64,000 bases of DNA. Origin: Archegozetes longisetosus. Lineage: Eukaryota; Arthropoda; Arachnida; Sarcoptiformes; Trhypochthoniidae. Positions 1-10,495 of the stretch are shown here, one piece after another. Position 1 is the first letter of the stretch; every line of letters begins with the position of its first letter. Under the pieces are notes generated by a model that saw only the letters and a program-made list of their open reading frames with translations, was not told where the DNA came from and made no database searches. The position numbers and the translations under genes were made by a program. The stretch lies in assembly GCA_018873245.2 (NCBI GenBank), contig JAEMBT020000008.1, forward strand, positions 15,438,090 to 15,502,089. The letters are read 5' to 3'.

Positions 1-898
1 TAATGCAAGGGAAACATTAAAAAAATTTATTAAATTCATTGATGAGGACGTGCGCCATAACTATTTGACTCTATATAAGTCCTATAATAGTTGATAACTT
101 ACAAGTAATATTTTCATCATAGTTGATAAGTGCTAAACACCTGGAGATTCAAGTGCTTCAGGACAGGATAGACAGGCAGCAGCGATGGGGAGAGAATTTG
201 CTAACTCCTCCTCTTGTCGCACAGTGAAGACAGCTGTGTAGAGTGCGGTTAACACAGAGGAGCCTCCTTCTACACAATGGTAGGCGTCAGCGATAACTTA
301 TTATCATAGAATAGCTGTTGAATACTACGAGAGTTAACGCTATGTTGTTTACGAGCCCTGTGTGTCGATAATAAATTGGCGAAACGCCCAAATACAAGAT
401 GGTATTGAAAAGAAGCAGTGGTGATAAGGAAGGAGGTTCGTTCGATAGGTGGATATGTGGAAAGGATTCCCCTATTTTTGCAACTGATTCTCTCTATACC
501 TCTCTCTCTCTCGCTCTCTATCTGATTGACTTGACTGCCTTATATTCCACATTTTCTAAACTACTTTAAATTCGGTGAAACTCTTCCAAAAGTTTGCATT
601 ATCTCAAATGTTAGCCATATTATCATTTTAGCAAATAAAAAGAAGAAAAAGTTCTTTAAAAATTGTTATGGTTACCAATGCAGTTGTGATCGAGTTCAAG
701 AAGTCAGTGGCGCACATTTGAAGACAGTTTTGCGCCGAAAACAACGTTTTGAGTTTGACTATTTCGTGAATTTTAGCGACAATCTGTTAAAGCAGTAAAT
801 TGTAGAAAACTTTTAGAGACTGGCGATAGAATCTAATAAGGTTTAGTGCCAGCGATCGAACCTATTGTTGTTAAAGCTGGTTGTTATTTACCATTATT
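1..898 (+). promoter_or_regulatory. Upstream region and probable 5' UTR of caudal
   Basis: No protein-coding exon is supported here. The stretch from about 150 to 460 is visibly richer in G+C than the intergenic DNA of this window, which fits a transcribed leader or promoter. Two very short upstream reading frames begin with ATG near 185 and 279 and stop within about 20 codons; if they lie in the mRNA they would be uORFs. A CT-rich low-complexity patch lies at about 491-520. The transcription start cannot be placed from sequence alone. Confidence 0.4.
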
Positions 899-3800
899 AT
901 GGTCCTGTATTACAACCCATGCACTAATATGTTTCCATCAGGAGCCACTCACCGAATACACCAAAGTGTCACGACATCGACTCCAGGTTTCAACTTTACG
1001 CCTGCATCGAGCGCACTGACGGCTGAACAGAATTGCTATCCATTGTATAACAACAGTAGTAATAATAACAGTAATAATAGCAGTCCTACAGTTGCAACGC
1101 TTTCAAGCGGACCACAACTTGGTTTGCCGTCTTCTCCGACATCACAATATCCGCCAGAAATTGGAGCAGGTTTGCCAGCAATGGGAAGCGATGTGTTGCA
1201 ATCTGGACCGCACACGGCCTGGTACTCAATCCCATCGTCAATATCATCACAAACGGGTCCGTGTGCTGTCAGAGGACCAATGGTTTCCAGTTCGTCATTC
1301 GAGGAATGGCCTACACCAAGCTCTGTATCTCCACTTTCGGCCAGTAGTCCGTGTATTTCTGGTTCTCCGGTCAGTGCTTTGCAGTCATGTGCTTATCCAG
1401 CCATGATGTCAATGCCGACAACATATGGACAACCACCACTACAAGTGAGCGCATATCATTCACACGGTGTTCATCGAGAGCATTATAGTGATCATCTACA
1501 CCATCATCCGCATCCACATCCATATCATTCACATCCACACCCGAACTCGGGCCTAATACCCGCGATAAACGGTGAGACAACACCAGTCCATCCAAGTCCT
1601 GACTCAGGTCTGACCGCATCGAGCGACGGAACAGAATCGCCGAATGGTCATCAAAACGCTAACAATGCAGGCCTGAATACGACTCCAAACGGAACTATTA
1701 TAAAAACCGAAAACAATAGCAATGGTGCGAATCGTCCTCAACCGGCTCGAAGTCCGTACGAATGGATGAAGAAGCCATCCTATCAGAATCAGATAAATCC
1801 AGGTAACCCATCAATAAGTACGTAACTCGATTTTGTTCGCAGCGTTTAGTAATGTATTGCATATTATTAACTATTAGTTGTTGTTGTTGTCTATTTAAGT
1901 CGCGCTTAAGATAATAATGCTTTGCGATTAATCCACCCTAAAAAGGGTTTGTCTCTAACTATAATTACTTGCCATATAATCCTATTAACTATGAGGTATT
2001 GACCTTTTATAAAGAGATCTTTCTTTTGACGGATCGCCTGCGAACCTTATTTCCAATGTCCCCAATGGGATGTAATCGACACGAAGTACCAGACTTTCTT
2101 AGTCTTAATTTCGTCGGCAGGCCTTAACTCAATTTTCGGTCGGCTCTGATAGAGTTTACTTTTGGGACTCTAAATAATGCATTGATTCTCTCCTGATAGT
2201 CTTCGATCTGACCGTTCAGGTAGTCTTCGATTTGACCGTTCGCGTCGAATAGCAAAATGATTTCATTGAATTTAGGTTTACAGACAGGTATTGCGGTCAC
2301 AATTATTTACGTTCTGCTCAATTTTCAAATACATATCCAATTGCCATATTTGTCGATTGTTTAAGGCTCGCAAACATTGCTGTTATTTCAGTTTAATGAT
2401 CCACATTATCAATACTTTTTAGCTGTTTCTCTCGTGCCTCATATTTATGTTTGTCATAAGGATTGAAAGTTTGACAAATTTGACTGCGAAACAACTGAAT
2501 TGCTAACTCCTAGTTGCTGTTTTGTGAAAAGTACCGTTCGCTGTAAACAAAATTAATTTGTTTCTTGGAGAAGAAGAATAGGTAAAGAGTTCAGTTGAGT
2601 AGATAGTAATGGATAGAAATAGTAGAAGTTGAGTTATGGCAGAAGCGAATATAGCTGGAGGGTATGCTCTTTTGATAGAAGCCGCTCTCTAGTCATTTAT
2701 ATTGTCACCTCTGTGCCAAAATCTCTATAGATGACCAACAGTCCAGTATAAATGTCATTAACTGATACAGTGGGCATACATGCACTGCATATATGATCGA
2801 TACGCACTATTTTTCTCCTCATCTTGTCATTAACCTGTCTTATTTTGATACTTATTTGTGAGCTTTCTTTTATCCCATACATCAACCGAAAGGCCCTTAA
2901 CCTTTATATCTTGTTAGCAGAGATCGAGTTTTAAAACAAACAAATGACCGCAAAGCCATTCATAAACTTTATTTCAATGGGTTTGGGCTCGAATATTTTG
3001 AGTAAAACTTTTTTAACTGTTTTATCTCTACTCTAACCTAAACTAATCCTGTGATTGAGCCATTAATCTATAGAGAAACGTAGCGCAAGACAGCGAAACA
3101 TAGCTAAACAGATCGTATATCACTAGAACTACTTGCAATCGTTATGCCTTAGTACTGATTGGTTAGGGCTCACTGAAAATCCATTCAAACATGTATTGCT
3201 CTGTCCGAAACCGAAAATGTTTTAACATTTGGTCATTTCTATAGAAAAGTTTGAATAGCATACACGGAGGTCTTTGACGCACTCCCACAGTGAAAATATT
3301 GATCAATTTATAACTGTTTGGAGAGCTGTAAAAATGAGAATGTTCATGCTTGTCGTTGCTTATTATTGTTGGATTGGTGTGCGTGTAATGCAAATGACTC
3401 AATCTGGTATATTTCATATAATAAATATCAAAATCTAGTCTCGTGTGTATGAATAAAAGAAAAATATTGAGATTTTGATTTGTGCCAGAATTACAGAATC
3501 GCAGAACTACAGAATTGCAGAACCATAGAACTACAGAACTAGAGAATTACAATTATAGTTGCTATAGCGTTTTAAACTGTTTATAATTAAAGTTGTCTAA
3601 TCGTACGATGTTAGACACATGCGATAGCATGAGCTCACTTACATAAGTAATAAATGCTTAAGATATTCAAACGCATACACAATAGTAGTGATAATATTAC
3701 AACAATTCTTACAACCGTTAGTATTGTTTTAGCATTGAACGCAATCTGTTTTCGGCTACCTTTTAATTCTTTCCACTTGAAAGTCTTGTTCTGTTAGTGT

Positions 3801-5536
3801 GATTAGGGCTGTGAGATAGCAACTGATCCAGATAGCAGTCATACCTGGTCGGCAGTTATAGCTGTTTTAGATTTTGCCAACTAGAATGCGGAATATGTTT
3901 GAAGTCGTAAATCCCGATGTTTGTATAGCGCCTAACATTTAAAACTATAAACCCCACATCACAGTTGCCTGGGATCTAGCATTTTATTTCTTTGTTGATG
4001 CGATATTGGAGTCCTTGTTATGCGAGTTATGCTTTTCACTATATTTTCACTATATATTAGCCGTCATTTCTTATTTCATATCAACCACTTCATTTCGCTT
4101 TATTTTTTCTCAGGTAAAACAAGAACTAAAGATAAATATCGTGTCGTCTACAGCGATCATCAAAGACTAGAACTCGAGAAAGAGTTTCACTATAGCAGAT
4201 ATATCACAATAAGAAGAAAGTCTGAATTGGCCTCAATGTTAAGCTTATCAGAGAGACAGGTAAATATGTGTGATTAAAATTACAAAATTGCAAAAACCAG
4301 TCACTACTACACTACTAGTATTCCTGGGAAAAAGCTTTAGTAGGATTCAATTGTCAGATTTATTATTCATAGTAGTGCTGGGCTATATTTAGAAATCATT
4401 TTTTCAGTACTTTCACTAAAACTGATAGTAAGTTAAATATATATATATATATATATTATACAATTTAAATGGATTGCTTCAATGATAAATTAAATATGTT
4501 TCATAAGCTAAAGCCTCTTATTATCGCTTAAACAATAGTCCTTCTAATAATCCTTAAGGATTCTTTGCGGTAATTTTTATTACAGTCATAGCGCTAATAA
4601 ATTTGCAATATTTGGACGATAATAATAATCCATTGAATGTTATTTAGTCACTGATCATGAATCCATTTATTGCTTCGAAAAAAGCTTTTTCCATCAAATG
4701 CTACGTTTAATATTCAAGAGTCTATTGTTGTGAACACATTGCGTCTCATATTTGATAAGATTTGTACAGCTTTTGTCTCCTTCCAAACAAGAGCACACAT
4801 ATTGAGATCCCAGCTTAACACTTAAATCTATAATATCTGATGAGTACTTCCAAGTTATGAAAATAAATACCGATTACATGTTTAAATAAGTGCACAAATG
4901 CCTCAATTCTCAGATAATAAAATGCGTTTTTTTCTAGCTTGTAAGTCACCCTATATATGAGATATGATGCCCATTATTCAATTGATTCAATGTATTAAGA
5001 TCATAGCCCTATATTAGCCCTACAATACTAGGAAAGTGTGAACTGTTCAGAATGCATAGGGAAATGTTCGATAATTCAAACAATCAAAGAATGAAATGTT
5101 CCTCCGCTTAATAGAAGCCTTCAGAATCTCACCAATGTTGAGAGATGATGAGCAATCCAAATTATAGGCTGCTTTAATCTATAGACTACTAAGCTTTTGT
5201 CACACATTTTACAAATTTTTATTTGTTTATTAAATGAAAAGATTCTAATGAAATTGTTTTTGTTTTTGTTTCAGGTTAAAATTTGGTTTCAGGTGAGTTT
5301 ACCTCAAAATTTCTTTTAAATAGTAGTGAAGTCTATTGCGAATAGACTCTCAAATATCCTATGAATTGCTATAACAAAATAAATGAGATATTGAATAATT
5401 ATAATTACAGAATCGTCGCGCTAAGGAGCGAAAGCAGGCAAAGAAACGCGATGAAATAATGCGAAAAGATAAAGACCATCACGTTGTTCATAATCACACT
5501 CAACAACTTCACGGCAATTATGGAATTATTAGTTAA
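899..5536 (+). CDS. cad: Caudal/Cdx homeobox transcription factor, four exons
   Basis: ParaHox DNA-binding regulator, known in animals for posterior patterning and gut development; acts in the nucleus. Exons: 899-1802, 4114-4259, 5275-5292 (18 nt) and 5411-5536, all with GT-AG borders and matching phases (1, 0, 0), giving 397 residues. The start is ATG at 899, beginning MVLYYNP as Caudal proteins typically do with MV.YY; upstream in-frame codons are non-ATG. The N-terminal half is Ser/Asn/Pro/Gly-rich with a His-rich stretch around residues 193-220. The hexapeptide-like motif [12 protein letters not shown] sits just before the first splice junction, followed by [20 protein letters not shown], the start of a typical Caudal homeodomain. 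Helix 3 reads [17 protein letters not shown]. The C-terminus after the homeodomain is short and His-rich. Introns 1 and 2 (2.3 kb and 1.0 kb) are far longer than others in the window and could hold enhancers. Family assignment is very secure. Confidence 0.95.
1803..4113 (+). other. Caudal intron 1 with small tandem repeats
   Basis: This 2.3-kb intron has no supported exon. It holds a two-copy 24-bp direct repeat at 2197-2244 and a degenerate, roughly 10-bp repeat (consensus like acagaattgc) at about 3488-3553. Short reading frames on the minus strand show no recognisable domain. Its size relative to other introns here makes it a plausible site for regulatory elements, but none is directly visible. 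Confidence 0.5.
4437..4460. repeat. (TA)n microsatellite in caudal intron 2
   Basis: An alternating T/A run of about 24 bp within intron 2 of the caudal gene. It is a simple repeat with no sign of function. Confidence 0.8.
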
Positions 5537-7502
5537 TACAATAGTATTGTTAAATTTTCAAAAATATCATCAATTGCTTAGAATATTAAGTAATTATTGC
5601 TGTATTTTATTTGTGCGATTCATCACTTATGTGGACATTTGTTAAAAAATGATTATATAATTATCTATTTAAACATTTTTGATTTTGATTCTCATAACAA
5701 GTATGTAATCCAAGACTTTAAGTGCAATGATATATATCTTTTTCTCTAACTCTCGTGTAAAGTATTTCAAAAACAGATTCCTTGAGGCCATTTTTCCGCT
5801 TGAAGAGTGCTTCACGGCTGTTTATTGTATAAATGATCACTATTTGAACCATTACTTTGACTTTGATCTGTTTTTAAACATTTGAACAGTACATACATTT
5901 TTCTAATGTAAAAACTGATAACATTTATTGTCCAGTAAAACATCTCAATTATTTGCAGCCGTTAAGAAAATTTATTTGTCAATTGTATCTATTCACGTCA
6001 ACATATACTGTATATTTCGTTACGGTCTACGCTCTAAATACTTCGGCCGATTGCTTTCTTCCAGCAAACACTTCTCTCAGAAATGGCAGTTATGTGGCTT
6101 TCACTCCCTTTCCACTAGTATTCAATAGTTATTTCTTTTACTCTTTTGCTATTCTACAAATCATCAATTAATCAATCTACTGCAACAAATTGGCTCTTTT
6201 GTTGAAATATGTTCGGGCAATTAAAAAGATGTGAGGCGTTCAGTTCGTTCGTTCCATTCTTCTGTTGTGATTTGTCATTTCTCCGAAAGATAAGCTGAAT
6301 AAAAGATAGACTGAATAAAAGATAGGCTCAATTTATTCAGAATAGGTAGTTGTCATTTATTTGCAGCGAGTAATCAGTTCGCACTAAAAAGTAGCGACTT
6401 TTTCAGAAAAGTGTTTTAAACACTTTCAGATAAGATTTACGGTATTTATAAGTATTTTTTGAACCTTTTTATGATATAGTTTTTATGTATGAAAGGAGAT
6501 TATGAGCGGTGAGAATTTTCATTTTTCTCACTTTTTATCGACAAACACAAGTTAATCAATATTTTATGCATCAAACGATAATAAAAAAAAATGTCATAAA
6601 TGAGTGAAGGCTCTTCAAGACTGTTTAAAGAGCTAATAAATTATGATTTCACATAAGAATATGGTTGATTGGGATTGGCTTGTTTCTTTTTAATCTTGTA
6701 TGAAAGCACTTTTAACAATGTTTGTTACCTTAGCTTAACGTTTTAAAATTTTAGCGAAGCAATTATTTTAGTTGTTAGTCCCTAAGTCTTCTTAGAAATA
6801 GCTTTTAGTTGGGACACGCTTGTAAAATATCTTTTTTACAGCAAAGGCACCTCTGAAGCACCTCTGAAAGCACCTCTGAAAGCACCCTCACCGGTTTGTC
6901 TCTTCAAACAAAAAGCACAATTTTGAATGCAATAAAAACTTGGAGAGTTGCCGAAACCTCCATAGAGCTTAAGATGACTTTAGGCTAACATGTTGTTGCA
7001 AAATGTGTAAAAAGTGAAGCTTTTTTAAAGGTGAACCAATGTTATACTGATAAGACGAATGCTCTTAACAAACAATTGCTTTTATCTTAAAGTAGCCTTT
7101 TCTAAATAATTACTCCGAATCACAATAAGATAGCATTCTTTACTATTAAAACAGATAAACAATCATCAAGGCTACCCATTCCAATCACTTAATTGCATTC
7201 ATTCTAACTGTTACTAACTCTAACTATTTCTACTGAAAATTTTTGCAATTCCTATTTTATCGCCTATTTTATAGTCTAGAAGAATACCTAACAAAGCGTT
7301 GACAACATTAAAAACCTATTTAAATCGTATTAAAACGAAACATCAAACGTCAATATCTTAGTTTCTCGTTTCAATCAAATCTGGTCAAAACTATTGATCA
7401 GATGAATTATCGATGTGAAAAATGTTCAATTTCAATGTACTTAGATTTGAAAGCATATAATGAGAATGACTTGATTGTAAGCAGTTAAGAACATATTTTA
7501 AT
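5537..7502. other. Intergenic region with two short tandem repeats
   Basis: Holds the 3' UTR of caudal and then no supported gene. Three near-copies of a 16-bp unit (core agataagctgaataaa) lie at about 6285-6329. About four copies of a 12-bp unit (gcacctctgaaa) lie at about 6846-6890. Small reading frames near 5928-6171 overlap in two frames, have no recognisable domain and were not called. Confidence 0.5.
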
Positions 7503-7510
7503 GTTTAGAT

Positions 7511-8390
7511 TAGTGAAGAGCATTGGTCCGAAATCTTGAGCTTCAAGCTCGAGCTTCTATAAGCGCAGCTCAAAATTGTTGAGCTTTGAGCTGCGCTTCT
7601 GTCAAATTTGGCCTGAGCTGCGCTTGTACTAAGAAGCTCGGGTCCAAACTGCGAGCTGCGCTGCTGAGCTTATGTTAAAAATTAAAAATTAAAATAATGA
7701 GTAGTAATCTTTGTAACAAGTATTTATTTCAAGTTATAATGAAGTATTTGCGCAAAAATATATGAATATTGATCGTAAAGTTTGAACAATGAATTCAAAT
7801 TTCGACATCTGCGTCACCTATCAATGATTGTGAGTCTTCTGATTGTATTTCACTTTCTTGTAAAGTCATGTTGGAAACAGTTTCAAACAAAAATTTTCTC
7901 TTATATTGAATAATTATCAAAAATTACTTGAGATTATCTTATTTTAAATATAAAGATATTTAATCAGTGAATAGAAATAACATTACTTTTAAGGCCTTAA
8001 AACTATTAATTCTTTCTTCAAATAAACAGTTACTGCGCTAAATTTCAGTTTAAATTGAAATTTATTTTGAAAACAATGATTCATAATTCAGAAATGCATC
8101 TCATCATTCAATTCGATAGATCTAATTTAATATCTAATTTTCTAACATACGAGAAGCAATTCAACAATCATTGCTATTTTACAGTGAATACTGCTTTTTG
8201 CTTTATTAAATAAGTCGGCTTCAAATGAGCTGAGCTCGAAGCTCAACAACTTGAGCTTGAGCTTGGGCTTGAGCTGCGCTTCTTCATCATAGCATGAGCT
8301 TGAAGCTCGAGCTTATAAGCTCGAAGACAGCTAAAATTGAGCTTCAAGCGCAGCGCAGCTCAGCTCAAAGCTAGCTTATGCTCTTCACTA
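7511..8390. mobile_element. Non-autonomous hAT-type DNA transposon with intact ends
   Basis: Begins TAGTGAAGAGCAT and ends with its exact reverse complement ATGCTCTTCACTA, a 13-bp perfect terminal inverted repeat. It is flanked by a perfect 8-bp direct repeat GTTTAGAT (7503-7510 and 8391-8398). An 8-bp target duplication with short inverted ends is the signature of the hAT superfamily. Both arms (about 7540-7680 and 8225-8375) are packed with GAGCT and GAGCTGCGCTT words in both orientations, like the subterminal repeats that hAT transposases bind. The AT-rich middle has no full transposase. A short minus-strand frame around 7798-7920 ends in an acidic tail (QESEIQSEDSQSLIGDADVE) and may be the remains of the parent's last coding exon. 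At 880 bp, with perfect ends and target duplication, it looks like a fairly recent deletion derivative or MITE moved by an autonomous relative elsewhere. Confidence 0.88.
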
Positions 8391-8855
8391 GTTTAGATTG
8401 GCTTCTCAGTATTATCTCACATAAAAATTACTGATTATTAATGAGTAGCAGTATATTAGTTTCCATCTATGAAGTTTGAGTTATATTTCTACGTTATATT
8501 TGTTTTAGCTTTTAGATAACTAGTTATCGTCTGCAAACATGGAAATAACTGAATTAAGTTTATAAATCAACTCCATCTTTTATATTAATCATTTAATTAC
8601 TTAATTGTTTACGCCTTCAGTTTGTTGTCTATTAGGAAAATTTCAAAATAATTCAGTTTGATAGCAGCATAATTATACTTTTCAAACATTATTTAGACCA
8701 GTATTGGGAGCTGTTTAAAAATATGATTAATGAGATTTCAATTTAATGCGACAGAAAAGATGATTTTAAATTACTAGGTTAGATAAATATTTTAACGGTA
8801 GTAAATGAAATACTGTTATGCTTAAAAAGGAAAATTTCTAGTTTTACATTTGAAT

Positions 8856-10495
8856 CTATTTGGCAACTTTTATTTCTATTTCACTGAGTATTAACCAAAA
8901 CTTTGAACTATCATGAAATGTTATCCTTAATTGTTTGACCAAACCAAAAGTTTTCAAGTTCTCAATTCTAACGAATCCGTCTTCAAATGCGCCAACAATA
9001 TAAAAGCCATCAGAAGTATGCGTTAGATTTGATAAATTAGAAGTTTGGAGAGGTAAAATTTCAATAGTGGTACCATCCGCTACTTTATCCGATGGATGGT
9101 CAAAGTTTCCTGATTGGAATGTGACTTCATCTAATATGACTTCTGGAGTAAAAATTAATGTAACGTTATCTCCGCTCTTGGGATCCATTGCCCAAAAGTA
9201 ATCTTCGCCTTTATATGCTTTAGTGATTGTATGGTCCTTATACACAGTCAATGAAGTGATTACTTCTGCTGATGGATTGTCTTTGTGCGGAAAATATGAA
9301 TAGGCGCTTGATTTGAAAAACTTATCTTTTAATTTTTGAACTTTTCCATCAAGACTAGAATGATATCCGATATGTTGAAAAAGTGAGGTGTGATGCGTTC
9401 TCCAAAGCGAGTCTTTTCGATTTCTACAGTCTTTCACATCCTTATCTTTTCTACAAGCCCTGACTTGTATTAAATAATCCAGCAACCAATCAGAAGGTTG
9501 GTCTTCATGGAAAATAAGTAAAAATGATATCAACTGTGGCAAATCTTTACATTTAAGCATTTGCCCAATAAACCCCAATCTACAAAACTTGACTGTAAAC
9601 CAATCGGTTTTATTATTCTTGAGATCAACAATACACTTCTTGATTTGTCCGACGTAGTCAGGAGATGAGATGACATCGTCTTCAAGTTGTACGTAATAGT
9701 CTCCTTTGGTATATGAGTACATCATCAAATATGCGAAATCTAAGTTCTGTTTTGTCCTCCAGTGTACTCTCTTCAAAGGGTCGCCTAACGTCTGTTTCGT
9801 ATAAAGCTTTTCAAAGTCTGGATAATAACTCTTCGGTGGACTAATAACTGTTAGAACGCCTGAAGCGATATAGTCTTTAAAATGATGCGCAATCATTCGT
9901 GTTGTATTTTTCACATAATTTAAATCAGTTTCAGCAATAAATACAATGATTAAAGTGTCGTCCAAGTCTCGTGGCTTCAAATTTTTAATAAGAAAATAAA
10001 GCGTTAGCTGGAGGTAGGATTCTTTGGATCTTTTGATATGAGGCACACCAAACACTAACGAAGCTATAAAAGTGAAATATTTGTATATGCGAATAGGTTT
10101 TGTTTTCAACTTTTCTTATGACTCAAACCTCTTTTATTGCTGGGCCGCTTCGAGAGTACATATGATGGTGTCATTACTGACTCTTCATCAGTAATATAAG
10201 GCAAATATCTTTTTAACAATGGAAATTGCAACCTGTTATCAGCATTTGATGTATTTGTTGAATCAATCAAATGTAGAACATTGTTATCAATGGGCTCTTT
10301 GTGCTTGTTTAATATTCGCATGAAATCATTGAGTTTATCTTGACTCCACTCCCAGTTTTTCTCACTTTTAACCGATGATTCAGCTCCAAGATTTGGCCGT
10401 TCAGTTCCAATTAAAACTATGAGAAATACGAAAATAACACAAAAAAGTGCAAATACACGAGCTTTTCGATAGAAGTTCCTGTTTATGAGCCGCAT
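8856..10495 (-). CDS. MGAT4: Alpha-1,3-mannosyl-glycoprotein 4-beta-N-acetylglucosaminyltransferase (GT54, MGAT4-like)
   Basis: Golgi enzyme that adds a beta-1,4-GlcNAc branch from UDP-GlcNAc to the alpha-1,3-mannose arm of N-glycans. Exons on the minus strand are 10495-10129 and 10063-8856, joined across a 65-nt GT-AG intron (10064-10128). The product is 524 residues, close to vertebrate MGAT4 length. The splice is chosen because it creates the family stretch ASLVFGVPHIKR, matching the VSLVIGIPTVKR region of MGAT4; reading straight through meets a stop. Residues about 13-31 form a type II signal anchor. Catalytic landmarks include VFIAETD, VISPP.SYYPD, TLGD..KRV.WRTKQNLD and the DxD-like metal site QLEDDV at about 248-253. 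After about residue 400 comes the MGAT4 C-terminal lectin-like domain. Upstream DNA on the minus-strand side is non-coding. Confidence 0.94.

Noticed and set aside
1092-1619. Open frames of about 100 and 80 codons overlapping caudal exon 1 on both strands
   Set aside because: They are out-of-frame shadows of the Ser/Pro/His-rich caudal coding sequence and show no independent domain.
5928-6171. Two overlapping 66-72 codon plus-strand frames after caudal
   Set aside because: They begin at weak starts, are low in charged residues and have no recognisable family or splice partners.
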